Shown here piece by piece: positions 23,517-31,679 of a stretch of DNA of 64,000 nucleotides. Position numbers and translations under genes: made by a program. Source of the stretch: Actinomycetes bacterium (GTDB lineage: Bacteria > Actinomycetota > Acidimicrobiia > Acidimicrobiales > RAAP-2); assembly GCA_021818265.1 (NCBI GenBank), contig JAKAEP010000002.1:1-64000 (forward strand). Direction: 5' to 3'. The notes beneath the pieces are model-generated. The model did no database searches, was not told the origin of the DNA, and was given only the letters and a program-made list of their open reading frames with translations. The stretch's first letter is position 1, and every line of letters starts with the position of its first letter.

Positions 23517-24609
23517 GTGGGGCTCCGGGGGTAGGGGTCGGTCGAGGCTCCGCGTCCAGGTGGCGAGCGAGCCAGTCTGCAGCGTAGGGCCGGTGCCGGT
23601 ACGTGACGTTCGCGCAGCCGTGGTTCCCGTCGTCGAGGACGAGCAGCTCCGCGGGTCCCGCCGCCTCGGCGACGAGCCGCTCGCCCTCGCGCCACGAGAA
23701 GAGCCGGTCGCGCCGTCCCTGGACGACGAGGAGGGGACCCGTGATCGACGACGCGCGCCCGGCGAGGGTGAGGTCGGCGGCCCGGCGCGCGGCGTCGGCC
23801 TCGCCGGTGCTGCCCGAGCGCACGACGAAGGCCCGGCGGGTGAGGGGGTTGAGGGACTCCCAGGCGGCGGCGAAGTCGTACGGCCCCGAGAGGGCCACCG
23901 TGGCGCGCACCCCGAGGTCGGCCGCCGCGATTCGCGCGGCGTAGTAGCCCCCGAGGGAGACGCCCCAGACGCCGACCCGGTCGGGATCGACCTCGGGTCG
24001 GCTCCGCAGGTGGCCCAGCGCGGCCGCCCCCACGACCTCCCAGTCCGGTCGGATCGGCAGGTCCCACTCGACCTCGCCCTGTCCCGGGCCCTCGAGCGAG
24101 ACCGTGGCCAGCCCGCGCTCCAGGAAGGCCCGCTCGACCTCGCGGAACTCCTCCTTCGCCGAGTCGAGTCCCGGGATCAGGACGACCGTGGGCTGGGGCG
24201 ACGTCGGGTCGGGCGTGCGCAAGAGGGCGACCAACCGCGAACCCTCGAAGGGGATCTCGAGCCGGGTCCCCGGGGGTTCGAGGTGGGGCGAGGCGTCGCT
24301 GAGGGCGGCCACCGCGCGGTCGTGGGCCGCGCGGGCCTGGTCGAGGTCGTGGACGAACAGGAACTTCGCGAAGTGGAAGTAGACGGCGGCGCGGGCGAAG
24401 TGCTCGCCGGCGCTGCGCCCGTTCCCCGCGGCGCGGGCGGTGGCGCCGAGGGCCTCGTGGTCGGCGCCGGCCTCGCACCACGCGGCGCACCAGTCCTCCC
24501 AGCGCTCGAGCCGCGCCGCTATGTGCACGTAGTCACTTGCGTCGACCCCGTTCGCCACGAAGCGGGGCTGCCAATTGGCGATGGCGGTCTCCAGCAGCGC
24601 GTCGGTCAC
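23509..24609 (-). CDS. Alpha/beta hydrolase, DHPON hydrolase/FrsA-like
   Basis: A 366-residue hydrolase with an N-terminal helical domain (about 1-110) and an alpha/beta core. The nucleophile Ser is in GVWGVSLGGYYAAR, the acid Asp probably in QGRRDRLFSW and the His in LDDGNHGCANV; VLIPGLDSAKEEF and SLEGPGQGEVEW complete the pattern. This architecture matches 2,6-dihydroxypseudooxynicotine hydrolase, a C-C bond hydrolase of nicotine breakdown, and related esterases. The true substrate is unknown. It is first in the leftward operon, with a GTG start and a purine-rich GGGGGGA just upstream. A TACCAT box lies about 30 nt before the start. Confidence 0.8.
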   Translation of the reverse strand: MTDALLETAIANWQPRFVANGVDASDYVHIAARLERWEDWCAAWCEAGADHEALGATARAAGNGRSAGEHFARAAVYFHFAKFLFVHDLDQARAAHDRAVAALSDASPHLEPPGTRLEIPFEGSRLVALLRTPDPTSPQPTVVLIPGLDSAKEEFREVERAFLERGLATVSLEGPGQGEVEWDLPIRPDWEVVGAAALGHLRSRPEVDPDRVGVWGVSLGGYYAARIAAADLGVRATVALSGPYDFAAAWESLNPLTRRAFVVRSGSTGEADAARRAADLTLAGRASSITGPLLVVQGRRDRLFSWREGERLVAEAAGPAELLVLDDGNHGCANVTYRHRPYAADWLARHLDAEPRPTPTPGAPHA

Positions 24610-24638
24610 TGTCCCCCCACCGGCCCGGATGGGTGGAG

Positions 24639-24644
24639 ATGGTA
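24639..24644 (-). promoter_or_regulatory. Candidate -10 box for the hydrolase-E2-ALDH operon
   Basis: TACCAT on the minus strand, about 30 nt before GTG 24609. No convincing -35 element is seen. Confidence 0.35.
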
Positions 24645-24680
24645 ACGCCGTCGCCGTCGGTGGGAGAAGGGGCGCGCGCT

Positions 24681-24693
24681 TGAAATCTTTTCA
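24681..24693. promoter_or_regulatory. Inverted repeat TGAAA-TCT-TTTCA, possible operator or UP element
   Basis: A perfect 5-bp-arm inverted repeat in an unusually A/T-rich patch, midway between the two divergent operons of the catabolic island. Confidence 0.35.
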
Positions 24694-24701
24694 CGGCGAA
24701 C

Positions 24702-24715
24702 GGCGCCCGGGCGCC
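24702..24715. promoter_or_regulatory. 14-bp palindrome adjoining the liv -35 element
   Basis: GGCGCCCGGGCGCC is fully self-complementary and ends one base before the TTGATT -35 box. It could be a repressor site; GC-rich palindromes also arise by chance in such DNA. Confidence 0.35.
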
Positions 24716-24744
24716 TTGATTAGCCGAGGGGCCATCGTTAGCGT
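24716..24744 (+). promoter_or_regulatory. -35/-10 promoter of the liv operon
   Basis: TTGATT (24716-24721) and TAGCGT (24739-24744) are separated by exactly 17 nt. The start would be near 24751, giving a leader of about 80 nt before the binding-protein gene, the only clearly two-element promoter I found here. Confidence 0.6.
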
Positions 24745-24831
24745 TGCCCCATCGCCGTCCCGGCGAGCGACGGGGGTGGACCGAAACGGGGACCACCGAA
24801 GTCGTCACACAGATTGGTTCGGGGGGAATCA

Positions 24832-26082
24832 ATGAAGAGAATGAGCACCGTGAGGGTGCTGGCGGCGACCACGGTCGCCGCGGCATCACTCATCACGATG
24901 GCGGCGGCCTCAACGGCCGGCGCGAGCTCGGGTGGCCTCGCCAAGGGCGCACCGGTCAACATCGGCATCTCGTTGTCGCTCTCGGGCGACTTCTCGGCCG
25001 ACGGCCAGGCGTTCCAACGCGGGTACGAGCTGTGGGCCAAGGAGCAGAACGCCCACGGCGGTCTGCTCGGACACAAGATCAACCTGATCATCAAGTCCGA
25101 CGCGTCAAGCCCCACCCAGGTGGTGACGAACTACCAGGACCTCATCGGCCAGAGCCACGTCCAGCTGGTGTTCGGGCCGTTCTCGTCGCTGCTCACCGTG
25201 CCGGCGGCCCAGACCGCTGAGCGCTTCGGCTACGCGATGGTCGAGGGGGCGGGCGGCGCGCCGTCGGTCTTCCAGGCCCACCTCAACAACGTCTTCGACG
25301 TGTCGCTGCCGGTCGCGAACGACCTCATGCCCTTCGCGACGTGGATCTCCTCGTTGCCCAAGGGCCAGCGGCCGACGAGCGCGTACTACGTGACCTCGAA
25401 CGACCCCTTCACCGAGCCCCAGCTGCCGGTCGCCCAGAAGATCATGTCCAAGGCGGGGATCAAGTCGCTCGGCTTCACCGTCTTCCCGGCGGAGGTGACC
25501 GACTACACCTCGATCGCGGACAAGGTCGCCGCGGCCAAGGCCCAGGTGGTCGTGCTCGGCTCGGTCGACGTGCCCACGGTGTCGGCCTTCATGCAGGCCT
25601 TCGAGCAGGCCCACTACAACCCGAAGGCCTTCATCGCGACGGGCGGTCCGGACCAGGGGGCGGCGTTCTTGAAGGCCGTCGGCGCGAAGAACGCGAGCGG
25701 GATGATGGTGCCCAACGCGTGGTACGGCGGCTCGGCCAACAAGCTCTCCAAGGCGATGGTGGCGGCCTACATCAAGCAGTACGGCGGCACCCCGGCCGAC
25801 ATCAACTCCGACGTCGCCGAGGCCTACTCGGTGGGCGAGGTCATGGCCCAGGCGGTCAAGGCGACCGGCGGCTTCGACAACGCCAAGATCATCGCCTACC
25901 TGCACTCGGGCAAGGTGATGTCCTCGGTGCAGGGCCCGGTCAAGTTCAACAAGCTCGGCGAGAACGTCGACCCGACCGCCTTCACCTTCCAGTGGCAGGG
26001 CACGAAGTTCGTCCAGGTCAACCCGGTCAACGACCCCAACTCGGTGAAGGTCCTCTTCCCCAAGCCGGCCTGGAAGAACTGA
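24832..26082 (+). CDS. Liv-type ABC transporter substrate-binding protein
   Basis: A 416-residue type-I binding protein of the branched-chain amino acid/amide family. It has a Sec signal peptide (MKRMSTVRVLAATTVAAASL, cleavage near AGASS) without a lipobox Cys. The mature N-terminus PVNIGISLSLSGDFSADGQAF and LLGHKINLIIKSDASSP are typical, as is the C-terminal KVMSSVQGPVKFNKLGEN region. The ATG at 24832 follows a GGGGGGA ribosome site; the track's earlier start is inside the leader. First gene of the rightward arm of the island. The ligand may be the carbon source degraded by the neighbouring enzymes rather than an amino acid. Confidence 0.9.
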   Translation: MKRMSTVRVLAATTVAAASLITMAAASTAGASSGGLAKGAPVNIGISLSLSGDFSADGQAFQRGYELWAKEQNAHGGLLGHKINLIIKSDASSPTQVVTNYQDLIGQSHVQLVFGPFSSLLTVPAAQTAERFGYAMVEGAGGAPSVFQAHLNNVFDVSLPVANDLMPFATWISSLPKGQRPTSAYYVTSNDPFTEPQLPVAQKIMSKAGIKSLGFTVFPAEVTDYTSIADKVAAAKAQVVVLGSVDVPTVSAFMQAFEQAHYNPKAFIATGGPDQGAAFLKAVGAKNASGMMVPNAWYGGSANKLSKAMVAAYIKQYGGTPADINSDVAEAYSVGEVMAQAVKATGGFDNAKIIAYLHSGKVMSSVQGPVKFNKLGENVDPTAFTFQWQGTKFVQVNPVNDPNSVKVLFPKPAWKN

Positions 26083-26085
26083 TCG

Positions 26086-26970
26086 ATGTCGGGTAGCGCG
26101 CTCACCTACGCGATCGTCGACGGGGTGCTGACCGGTTCGGTCTACGCCCTCATGGCGACGGGTCTCACGCTGATCTTCGGGGTGATGGACATCATCAACA
26201 TCGCCCAGGGGATCTTCGTGGTGCTGGGTGCCTACCTGAGCTACGCGATCCAGCTGCACTGGGGCATCGACCCCTTCGTCGGCCTCCTCATCACGATCCC
26301 CACCCTGTTCGTGGTGGGGATCGTGGTGGAGAGGGTCTTCATGTCCCGACTGAAGGGACCGGAGAAGACGGCGATGTCGATCCTGGTCACCTACGCGGTC
26401 TCTTTGCTCATCGAGGGCTCACTCAACATGATCTTCTCGGTGAACGTCGTCCAGATCAACGCGTGGTACGTGAACCAGTCGTTCAAGCTCTTCGGCGTGT
26501 ACTTCGCCTACATCTACGTCTTCGGCTTCATCCTGGCCGTGGTGTTGCTCGCGGCCCTGTGGGTCCTCTTGTACCGGACCCGCTTCGGGGCGAGCGTGCG
26601 CGCGTCCCTGGCCGACCAGACGGCGGCGGCCCTCATCGGCATCAACGTGAAGAGGGTCGCCACCATCTGTTTCGGCATCGGGACCGCGGTGACGGCGGCG
26701 GGCGGGATGGTGTTCGGCGCGACCAACGCCTTCAACGCGAGCTCGAGCTACGACCTCATCTCCCGGCTCCTCACCATCATCGTCCTCGGCGGGATGGGGA
26801 GCCTGGGCGGGGCCCTCGTCGCCTCGATCGGGATGGTGATGCTCGAGGACGTGGTCGGGGTGGTCTGGTCGCCGGTCTGGTCGACGATGACCTTCTTCAT
26901 CGTGCTGGTCATCGTCCTGTCCCTGCGCCCCCAGGGACTCTTCGGCAAGCAGCTCGCGAGGACGGCCTGA
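26086..26970 (+). CDS. livH: Liv-type ABC transporter permease LivH
   Basis: A 294-residue inner-membrane permease with about eight hydrophobic segments and LivH features: SVYALMATGLTLIFGVMDIINIAQG, LGAYLSY, then the coupling segment RTRFGASVRASLADQTAAALIGIN and LGGMGSLGGALVAS. Its start is 3 bases after the binding-protein stop. It pairs with LivM to form the membrane channel. Confidence 0.93.
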   Translation: MSGSALTYAIVDGVLTGSVYALMATGLTLIFGVMDIINIAQGIFVVLGAYLSYAIQLHWGIDPFVGLLITIPTLFVVGIVVERVFMSRLKGPEKTAMSILVTYAVSLLIEGSLNMIFSVNVVQINAWYVNQSFKLFGVYFAYIYVFGFILAVVLLAALWVLLYRTRFGASVRASLADQTAAALIGINVKRVATICFGIGTAVTAAGGMVFGATNAFNASSSYDLISRLLTIIVLGGMGSLGGALVASIGMVMLEDVVGVVWSPVWSTMTFFIVLVIVLSLRPQGLFGKQLARTA

Positions 26971-27974
26971 TGCGTCTCTGGTCTCGCGCCGCCTGGGCGC
27001 TCGGTCTCGTCGCGTTGGCCCTCTTCCCGGTCGTGGTGACGAACCCGGCCTACGTCGCGATCGGCGTCTTCACCCTCATCTACATGTCCTGCGCGAGTTC
27101 GTGGAACATGTTCTCGGGCTACACGGGCTACATCGCCCTCGGCTCGGCCGTCTCCTACGGGGTGGGCGCCTACACGATGGCGCTGGTGTCGATCCACGCG
27201 AACATGGCCCCGGGCGCGTCGATGTTCTGGCTGGCCCCCCTCGGTGGGCTCCTCGCCTCCCTCGTGGCGCTGCCGATCGGGGCCATCGCCCTGCGGGTCC
27301 GGCGCCACACCTTCGTCGTGATCACCATCGCGATCTTCTTCGTCTTCCAGCTGACCGCGATCAACGTGGGCTTCACCGGGAGCACCTCGGGGCTGATCCT
27401 GCCCTTCATCAGCTGGAACGAGAGCTACTACAACGTGCCCTTCTACTACGTGGCCCTCGGCCTGGTGATCTTCGCCACGGCCCTGTCGGCGCTGGTGCGC
27501 CGTTCGCGCTTCGGCCTGCAGATGCTGGCCATCCGCGACGACGAGGACCGGGCGCTCGGCCTCGGGGTGCGCACCACGGCGGTGAAGCTCACCGGCTTCG
27601 CCCTCGCGCAGTTCACGATCGGCATGGCGGGGGCGCTCTACGCGATGTTCGTGGGCCAGATCTTCCCCCAGTTCGTCTTCGACCCGCTCTTCGACGTCTC
27701 GATCGCCCTCATGGCCTTCCTCGGGGGCCTCGGCACGCTGGCCGGGCCGCTGCTCGGCGCGCTGATCCTCGAGTCGTTCCAGCAGTGGCTGACCCTGTCG
27801 TTCTCCAACAGCTCGCTCTACCTCATCCTCTTCGGGGCCCTCTTCCTCCTCGTGATCCTCTTCATGCCCCAAGGCATCGTCGTCTTCGTCCGTGACCGCG
27901 TGACGCGCCGCGCCGCGCGTGAGAAGGCCGCCGTCGCGGCGGCCGAGACCACCCTCGCCGGGAGCCGGGCCTGA
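26970..27974 (+). CDS. livM: Liv-type ABC transporter permease LivM
   Basis: A 334-residue permease with about nine to ten hydrophobic segments. LivM features are SWNMFSGYTGYIALGSAVSYGVGAY, the coupling helix RRSRFGLQMLAIRDDEDRALGLG and FLGGLGTLAGPLLGALI. The ATG overlaps the livH stop (TGATG). The track's 503-residue version is a frame extension into livH. The C-terminal tail is charged and cytoplasmic. Confidence 0.93.
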   Translation: MRLWSRAAWALGLVALALFPVVVTNPAYVAIGVFTLIYMSCASSWNMFSGYTGYIALGSAVSYGVGAYTMALVSIHANMAPGASMFWLAPLGGLLASLVALPIGAIALRVRRHTFVVITIAIFFVFQLTAINVGFTGSTSGLILPFISWNESYYNVPFYYVALGLVIFATALSALVRRSRFGLQMLAIRDDEDRALGLGVRTTAVKLTGFALAQFTIGMAGALYAMFVGQIFPQFVFDPLFDVSIALMAFLGGLGTLAGPLLGALILESFQQWLTLSFSNSSLYLILFGALFLLVILFMPQGIVVFVRDRVTRRAAREKAAVAAAETTLAGSRA

Positions 27975-28744
27975 TGGCGATCCTGTCGGTCAGTGGGGTG
28001 AGCCGCGCCTTCGGCGGCGTCCAGGCCCTCCAGGGCTGCTCCCTCGAGGTCGCCGAAGGGTCCATCGCCGGGCTGATCGGGCCCAACGGCTCGGGCAAGA
28101 CGACCCTGTTCAACGTCGTGACGGGCTACGTCCAGGCCGATCAGGGCGCGGTCCGCTTCCGGGACGAGGACATCACCGGGCTCAAGCCGAACCAGGTCTT
28201 CGCCCGGGGGATCGGCCGGACCTTCCAGCTCACGCGGATCTTCGAGCGCCTGAGCGTGCTCGAGAACATGCTCGTGGCGACCCAGCGGCGCGAGGGGTGG
28301 CTGCGCGGGCTCACCCGGTCCAAGTCCTCGCCCGAGGAGGTCGCGACCGCCCTGGAGCTGCTCGACTTCGTCGGCATCGCGGGGCTGGCCGAGCTGCAGG
28401 CCGGCGCCCTCTCCTACGGCCAGCGCAAACTGCTCGAGCTCGCCTACGTGCTGGTCGCCGACCCCCAGGTCATCCTCCTCGACGAGCCGGCGGGGGGCGT
28501 GAACCTCACCCTCATCAACCGCATCGCCGAGAAGATCCGGGCCCTCAACGCCCAGGGAAAGACGTTCCTCATCGTCGAGCACAACATGGAGTTCGTCATG
28601 AGCCTGTGCGACCGGGTGACCGTGATGCACCAGGGCTGCAATCTCGTGTCGGGGACCCCCGACGAGGTCCGACGCGACCCGAGGGTGCTCGACGCGTACC
28701 TGGGTGGCGGCGACGACGAGCTCGAGGAGGTGGCCGGTGGCTGA
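27974..28744 (+). CDS. livG: Liv-type ABC transporter ATPase LivG
   Basis: A 256-residue ABC ATPase. Walker A GPNGSGKTTLFNVVTG, the LivG-typical GIGRTFQLTRIFERLSVLENML, signature LSYGQRKLLELAYVL (a modified LSxGQ) and Walker B VILLDEPAGGVN, with the His switch in VEHNMEFVM. The ATG overlaps the livM stop. It drives import together with LivF. Confidence 0.94.
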   Translation: MAILSVSGVSRAFGGVQALQGCSLEVAEGSIAGLIGPNGSGKTTLFNVVTGYVQADQGAVRFRDEDITGLKPNQVFARGIGRTFQLTRIFERLSVLENMLVATQRREGWLRGLTRSKSSPEEVATALELLDFVGIAGLAELQAGALSYGQRKLLELAYVLVADPQVILLDEPAGGVNLTLINRIAEKIRALNAQGKTFLIVEHNMEFVMSLCDRVTVMHQGCNLVSGTPDEVRRDPRVLDAYLGGGDDELEEVAGG

Positions 28745-29477
28745 GGCGCTCCTCACCTTCGACGGAGTGGTGGCCGGCTACGGCGGGGGCGACGTCTTGA
28801 AGGGCGTGAGCTTCGCCGTGCCGGCCGGGGGCGTCACCTGCATCGTCGGCCCCAACGGATCGGGGAAGTCCACGCTGCTCAAGACGGTGAGCGGCCTGGT
28901 GCGGCCCCGGCTCGGGTCGATCACCTTCCAGGGGGAGGACCTCGTCGGGCGCAGCCCCCGCCACGTCTTAGAGCGCGGGATCGTCCAGGTCCCCCAGAAC
29001 CACAGCCTCTTCCGCGAGATGACGGTGCGCCAGAACGTCGAGCTCGGGGCGTACCTCGTGCGTGACAAGAGGGTCATCGCCGAGCGCTACGAGCGGGTCG
29101 CCGCGGCCTTCCCCATCGTGTCCGAGCGGGCCGGCGACAAGGCCGGGGCGCTCTCGGGCGGCCAGCAGCGGCTCGTCGAGTTCGCCCGGTCCTTGATGCT
29201 CGACCCCACGCTCGTCGTGCTCGACGAGCCCTCGATGGGCCTCGACCCCAAGACCCTGCGCCAGATGTTCCAGACCGTCCGGCAGATGAACGAGGCCGGT
29301 CGCACTATCTTGCTGGTGGAGCAGAACGCCCGACAGGCCCTACGCCTCGCCGACCAGGGCGTGGTCATGGAGAACGGCCGGGTGCGCCTGCACGGCAGCG
29401 GCCACGAGGTGCTGCACCACCCCGAGATCGGGGCCCTGTACCTCGGGGGGTCGATCGAAGAGACGGTCACGGGTTGA
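28737..29477 (+). CDS. livF: Liv-type ABC transporter ATPase LivF
   Basis: A 246-residue ABC ATPase with Walker A GPNGSGKSTLLKTVSG, GIVQVPQNHSLFREMTV, signature LSGGQQRLVEFARSLM and Walker B LVVLDEPSMGLDP. The GTG 28737 is chosen because GGAGG lies 6 nt upstream; it overlaps livG by 8 bases. The track's earlier start has no ribosome site. Confidence 0.94.
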   Translation: MAEALLTFDGVVAGYGGGDVLKGVSFAVPAGGVTCIVGPNGSGKSTLLKTVSGLVRPRLGSITFQGEDLVGRSPRHVLERGIVQVPQNHSLFREMTVRQNVELGAYLVRDKRVIAERYERVAAAFPIVSERAGDKAGALSGGQQRLVEFARSLMLDPTLVVLDEPSMGLDPKTLRQMFQTVRQMNEAGRTILLVEQNARQALRLADQGVVMENGRVRLHGSGHEVLHHPEIGALYLGGSIEETVTG

Positions 29478-29479
29478 CC

Positions 29480-29487
29480 GGAGGAGG
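29480..29487 (+). promoter_or_regulatory. Ribosome-binding site deciding the start of the beta-hydroxyacid dehydrogenase
   Basis: GGAGGAGG ends 4 nt before GTG 29492. The track start (TTG 29474) lies upstream of it and is therefore unlikely. Confidence 0.7.
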
Positions 29488-29491
29488 CGCG

Positions 29492-30424
29492 GTGGGCGAG
29501 GCGACGCGAATCGGGTGGATCGGCTGCGGGCGGATGGGCGCGGCCATGGCGTCGCGGCTCCTCGCGGCGGGCCGCGAGGTGACGGCCACGAACCGGACCC
29601 GGGCCAAGGCCGAGGCGCTCGTCGACCGTGGGGCGACGGTGGTCGACCGGCCGGTCGACCTCGCCGGGCACGACGTGGTCTTCGTCATGGTGTCGGCCAA
29701 CGACGACCTGCTCGAGGTGACGACCGGACCCGAGGGCGTGCTGGCGGACCCCGCGCGCGCGCCGCGGGTGGTCGTGGACAGCTCCACGGTCTCGACCGAG
29801 ACGTCGGCCGCGGTCCGGGCGGCCTGCGCGGCGCGCGGGGTCGCGTTCCTCGCCGCCCCGGTGAGCGGCAACCCCAAGGTGGTGGCCAGCGGCAACCTCA
29901 CCCTGGCGGTGTCGGGCGAGCGGGCGGCCTTCGACGAGGTGGAGGCGATGCTGCGCGACATCGGCCGCGGCGTCACCTACGTGGGCGAGGGCGAGGCCGC
30001 GCGACTCGTCAAGATCTGCCACAACGTCGTGCTCGGCGTCGTCACCCAGGCGCTCGCCGAGGTGACGGTCCTCGCCGAGCGGGGCGGCGTGAAGCGCAGC
30101 GCGCTGCTCTCGTTCCTCAACGACTCGGTGCTCGGCTCGACCTTCTCGCGCTACAAGACGCCGGCCTTCGTGAACCTCGACTTCACGCCGACGTTCACGC
30201 CGGTCCTGTTGCGCAAGGACTTCGACCTCGGGCTGGCCGCCGCGCGCGAGCACCACGTGCCGATGCCGCTGGCCGCGGTCTGCGCCGAGATCGTCCAGGC
30301 GGCGGTGGGGGCCGGCCATACGAGCGAGGACTTCGCGGTGCTGCTCGCCGAGGAGGCGCGCGCCGCCGGGCTGACGATGGTGCCCGAGGGCATCGAGGTC
30401 GACGACGGGCTGGGGGGACGCTGA
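29492..30424 (+). CDS. NAD-dependent beta-hydroxyacid dehydrogenase (3-hydroxyisobutyrate dehydrogenase family)
   Basis: A 310-residue dehydrogenase with the Rossmann motif IGWIGCGRMGAAMASRLL, the substrate loop AAPVSGNPKVVASGNLTL (family consensus DAPVSGG, here APVSGN) and the catalytic Lys in LVKICHNVVLG. C-terminal RKDFDLGLAAAREHHVPMP is typical. The family oxidises 3-hydroxyisobutyrate, tartronate semialdehyde, 6-phosphogluconate or similar hydroxy acids. Located between the importer and the M24 gene in one operon (TGATG junction), so it probably acts on a pathway intermediate. Confidence 0.9.
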   Translation: MGEATRIGWIGCGRMGAAMASRLLAAGREVTATNRTRAKAEALVDRGATVVDRPVDLAGHDVVFVMVSANDDLLEVTTGPEGVLADPARAPRVVVDSSTVSTETSAAVRAACAARGVAFLAAPVSGNPKVVASGNLTLAVSGERAAFDEVEAMLRDIGRGVTYVGEGEAARLVKICHNVVLGVVTQALAEVTVLAERGGVKRSALLSFLNDSVLGSTFSRYKTPAFVNLDFTPTFTPVLLRKDFDLGLAAAREHHVPMPLAAVCAEIVQAAVGAGHTSEDFAVLLAEEARAAGLTMVPEGIEVDDGLGGR

Positions 30425-31671
30425 TGGAGGGGTTCGGCCCGGTCGTCGCCACGCCGGGGTTCCACGGGGTCGACTTCGAGACCCGGGTGGACTTCGACCG
30501 CCTGCGGGCGTACCGGCTCGCGCGGGCGCGCGAGGCCCTCGAGCGCAGCGACCTCGGGGCGCTGCTGCTGTTCGACTTCTACAACATCCGCTACGTCTCC
30601 CAGACCTGGGTGGGCGGGGCGCTCGGCGACAAGATGACCCGCTACTGCCTGCTCCCCCGGGGCGGCGAGCCCGTCCTCTGGGACTTCGGCTCGGCCGCGC
30701 GCCACCACCAGCTGTTCGCCCCGTGGCTGGCCAAGGAGAACTGCCGTGCCGGGATGCTCGGGATGCGCGGGGCGATCGCCCCCTCCGCGGGGCTCTTCGC
30801 GTCGGCGGTGCGCGAGATCGTGGGCCTGCTCGGCGACGCCGGGGTCCTCGACCAGCCGGTCGGGATCGACATCGTCGAGCTGCCCTTCCTCTTCGAGCTC
30901 GAGCGCGCCGGCGTGCAGGTCCGCGACGCCCAGCAGATCATGCTCGACGCGCGCCAGATCAAGAGCCCCGACGAGCTGACCCTGCTGTCCCAGGCGGCGG
31001 CCATGGTCGACGGCGTGTACCAGGACGTCTTCGACGCCCTGAAGCCCGGGGTCCGCGAGAACGAGATGGTGGCGCTCGTCAACCGCCGCCTCTACGAGAT
31101 GGGCTCGGACCAGGTCGAGGCCGTGAACGCCGTCTCGGGCGAGCGGTGCAACCCCCACCCCCACAACTTCACGGACCGGATCATCCGGCCGGGGGACCAG
31201 GCCTTCTTCGACATCATCCACTCCTTCAACGGCTACCGGACCTGCTACTACCGGACCCTCTCGGTGGGCAGCTCGACGGGCCCCCAGCGCGACGCCTACG
31301 CGAGGGCGCGCGAGTGGATGGACGCCGCCATCGACCTCGTCAAGCCCGGGGTCACGACCGACGTCATCGCCCGCGCCTGGCCCGAGGCGACGTCCTTCGG
31401 CTTCAAAGACGAGATGGCCGCCTTCGGTCTCCAGTTCGGCCACGGCCTCGGCCTCGGACTGCACGAGCGGCCCATCATCAGCCGCCTCAACAGCCTCACC
31501 GAGCCGGTAGAACTGCAGGTCGGGATGGTGTTCGCCCTCGAGACCTACTGCCCGGCCAGCGACGGCGTGTCGGCGGCCCGGATCGAGGAGGAGGTCGTGG
31601 TCACCCCCGACGGCCCGGCGGTCCTGACCCACTTCCCGGCCCAAGAGCTGATGATCGCGAACAAGTACTAG
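30424..31671 (+). CDS. M24-family protein (creatinase/aminopeptidase P/DddP-like) with altered metal site
   Basis: A 415-residue pita-bread-fold protein with an N-terminal creatinase-type domain (FDFYNIRYVSQTW) and a C-terminal M24 domain. Expected metal ligands align to D263 (FFDII), position 274 (Cys in GYRTCYYRT, where the second Asp is usual), H340 (FGHGLG), E373 (ALETYCP) and E388 (RIEEE). One of the five metal ligands is thus Cys, so it may bind a single or different metal or act without metal, as creatinase does. The SGERCNPHPHNF region recalls DddP-type DMSP lyases and other non-peptidase members. A peptidase role is not supported; the substrate is unknown. TGATG coupling to the dehydrogenase. 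Confidence 0.82.
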   Translation: MEGFGPVVATPGFHGVDFETRVDFDRLRAYRLARAREALERSDLGALLLFDFYNIRYVSQTWVGGALGDKMTRYCLLPRGGEPVLWDFGSAARHHQLFAPWLAKENCRAGMLGMRGAIAPSAGLFASAVREIVGLLGDAGVLDQPVGIDIVELPFLFELERAGVQVRDAQQIMLDARQIKSPDELTLLSQAAAMVDGVYQDVFDALKPGVRENEMVALVNRRLYEMGSDQVEAVNAVSGERCNPHPHNFTDRIIRPGDQAFFDIIHSFNGYRTCYYRTLSVGSSTGPQRDAYARAREWMDAAIDLVKPGVTTDVIARAWPEATSFGFKDEMAAFGLQFGHGLGLGLHERPIISRLNSLTEPVELQVGMVFALETYCPASDGVSAARIEEEVVVTPDGPAVLTHFPAQELMIANKY

Positions 31672-31679
31672 GAGGGAAC

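Noticed and set aside
20574-23534. 986-residue plus-strand ORF opposite ALDH, binding protein and E2
   Set aside because: Low-complexity shadow frame; the minus-strand genes have all catalytic motifs.
30424-31671. Calling the M24 protein a DMSP lyase (DddP) or Xaa-Pro peptidase
   Set aside because: The second metal Asp is Cys and the neighbours do not identify DMSP or peptide use, so only the family is claimed.
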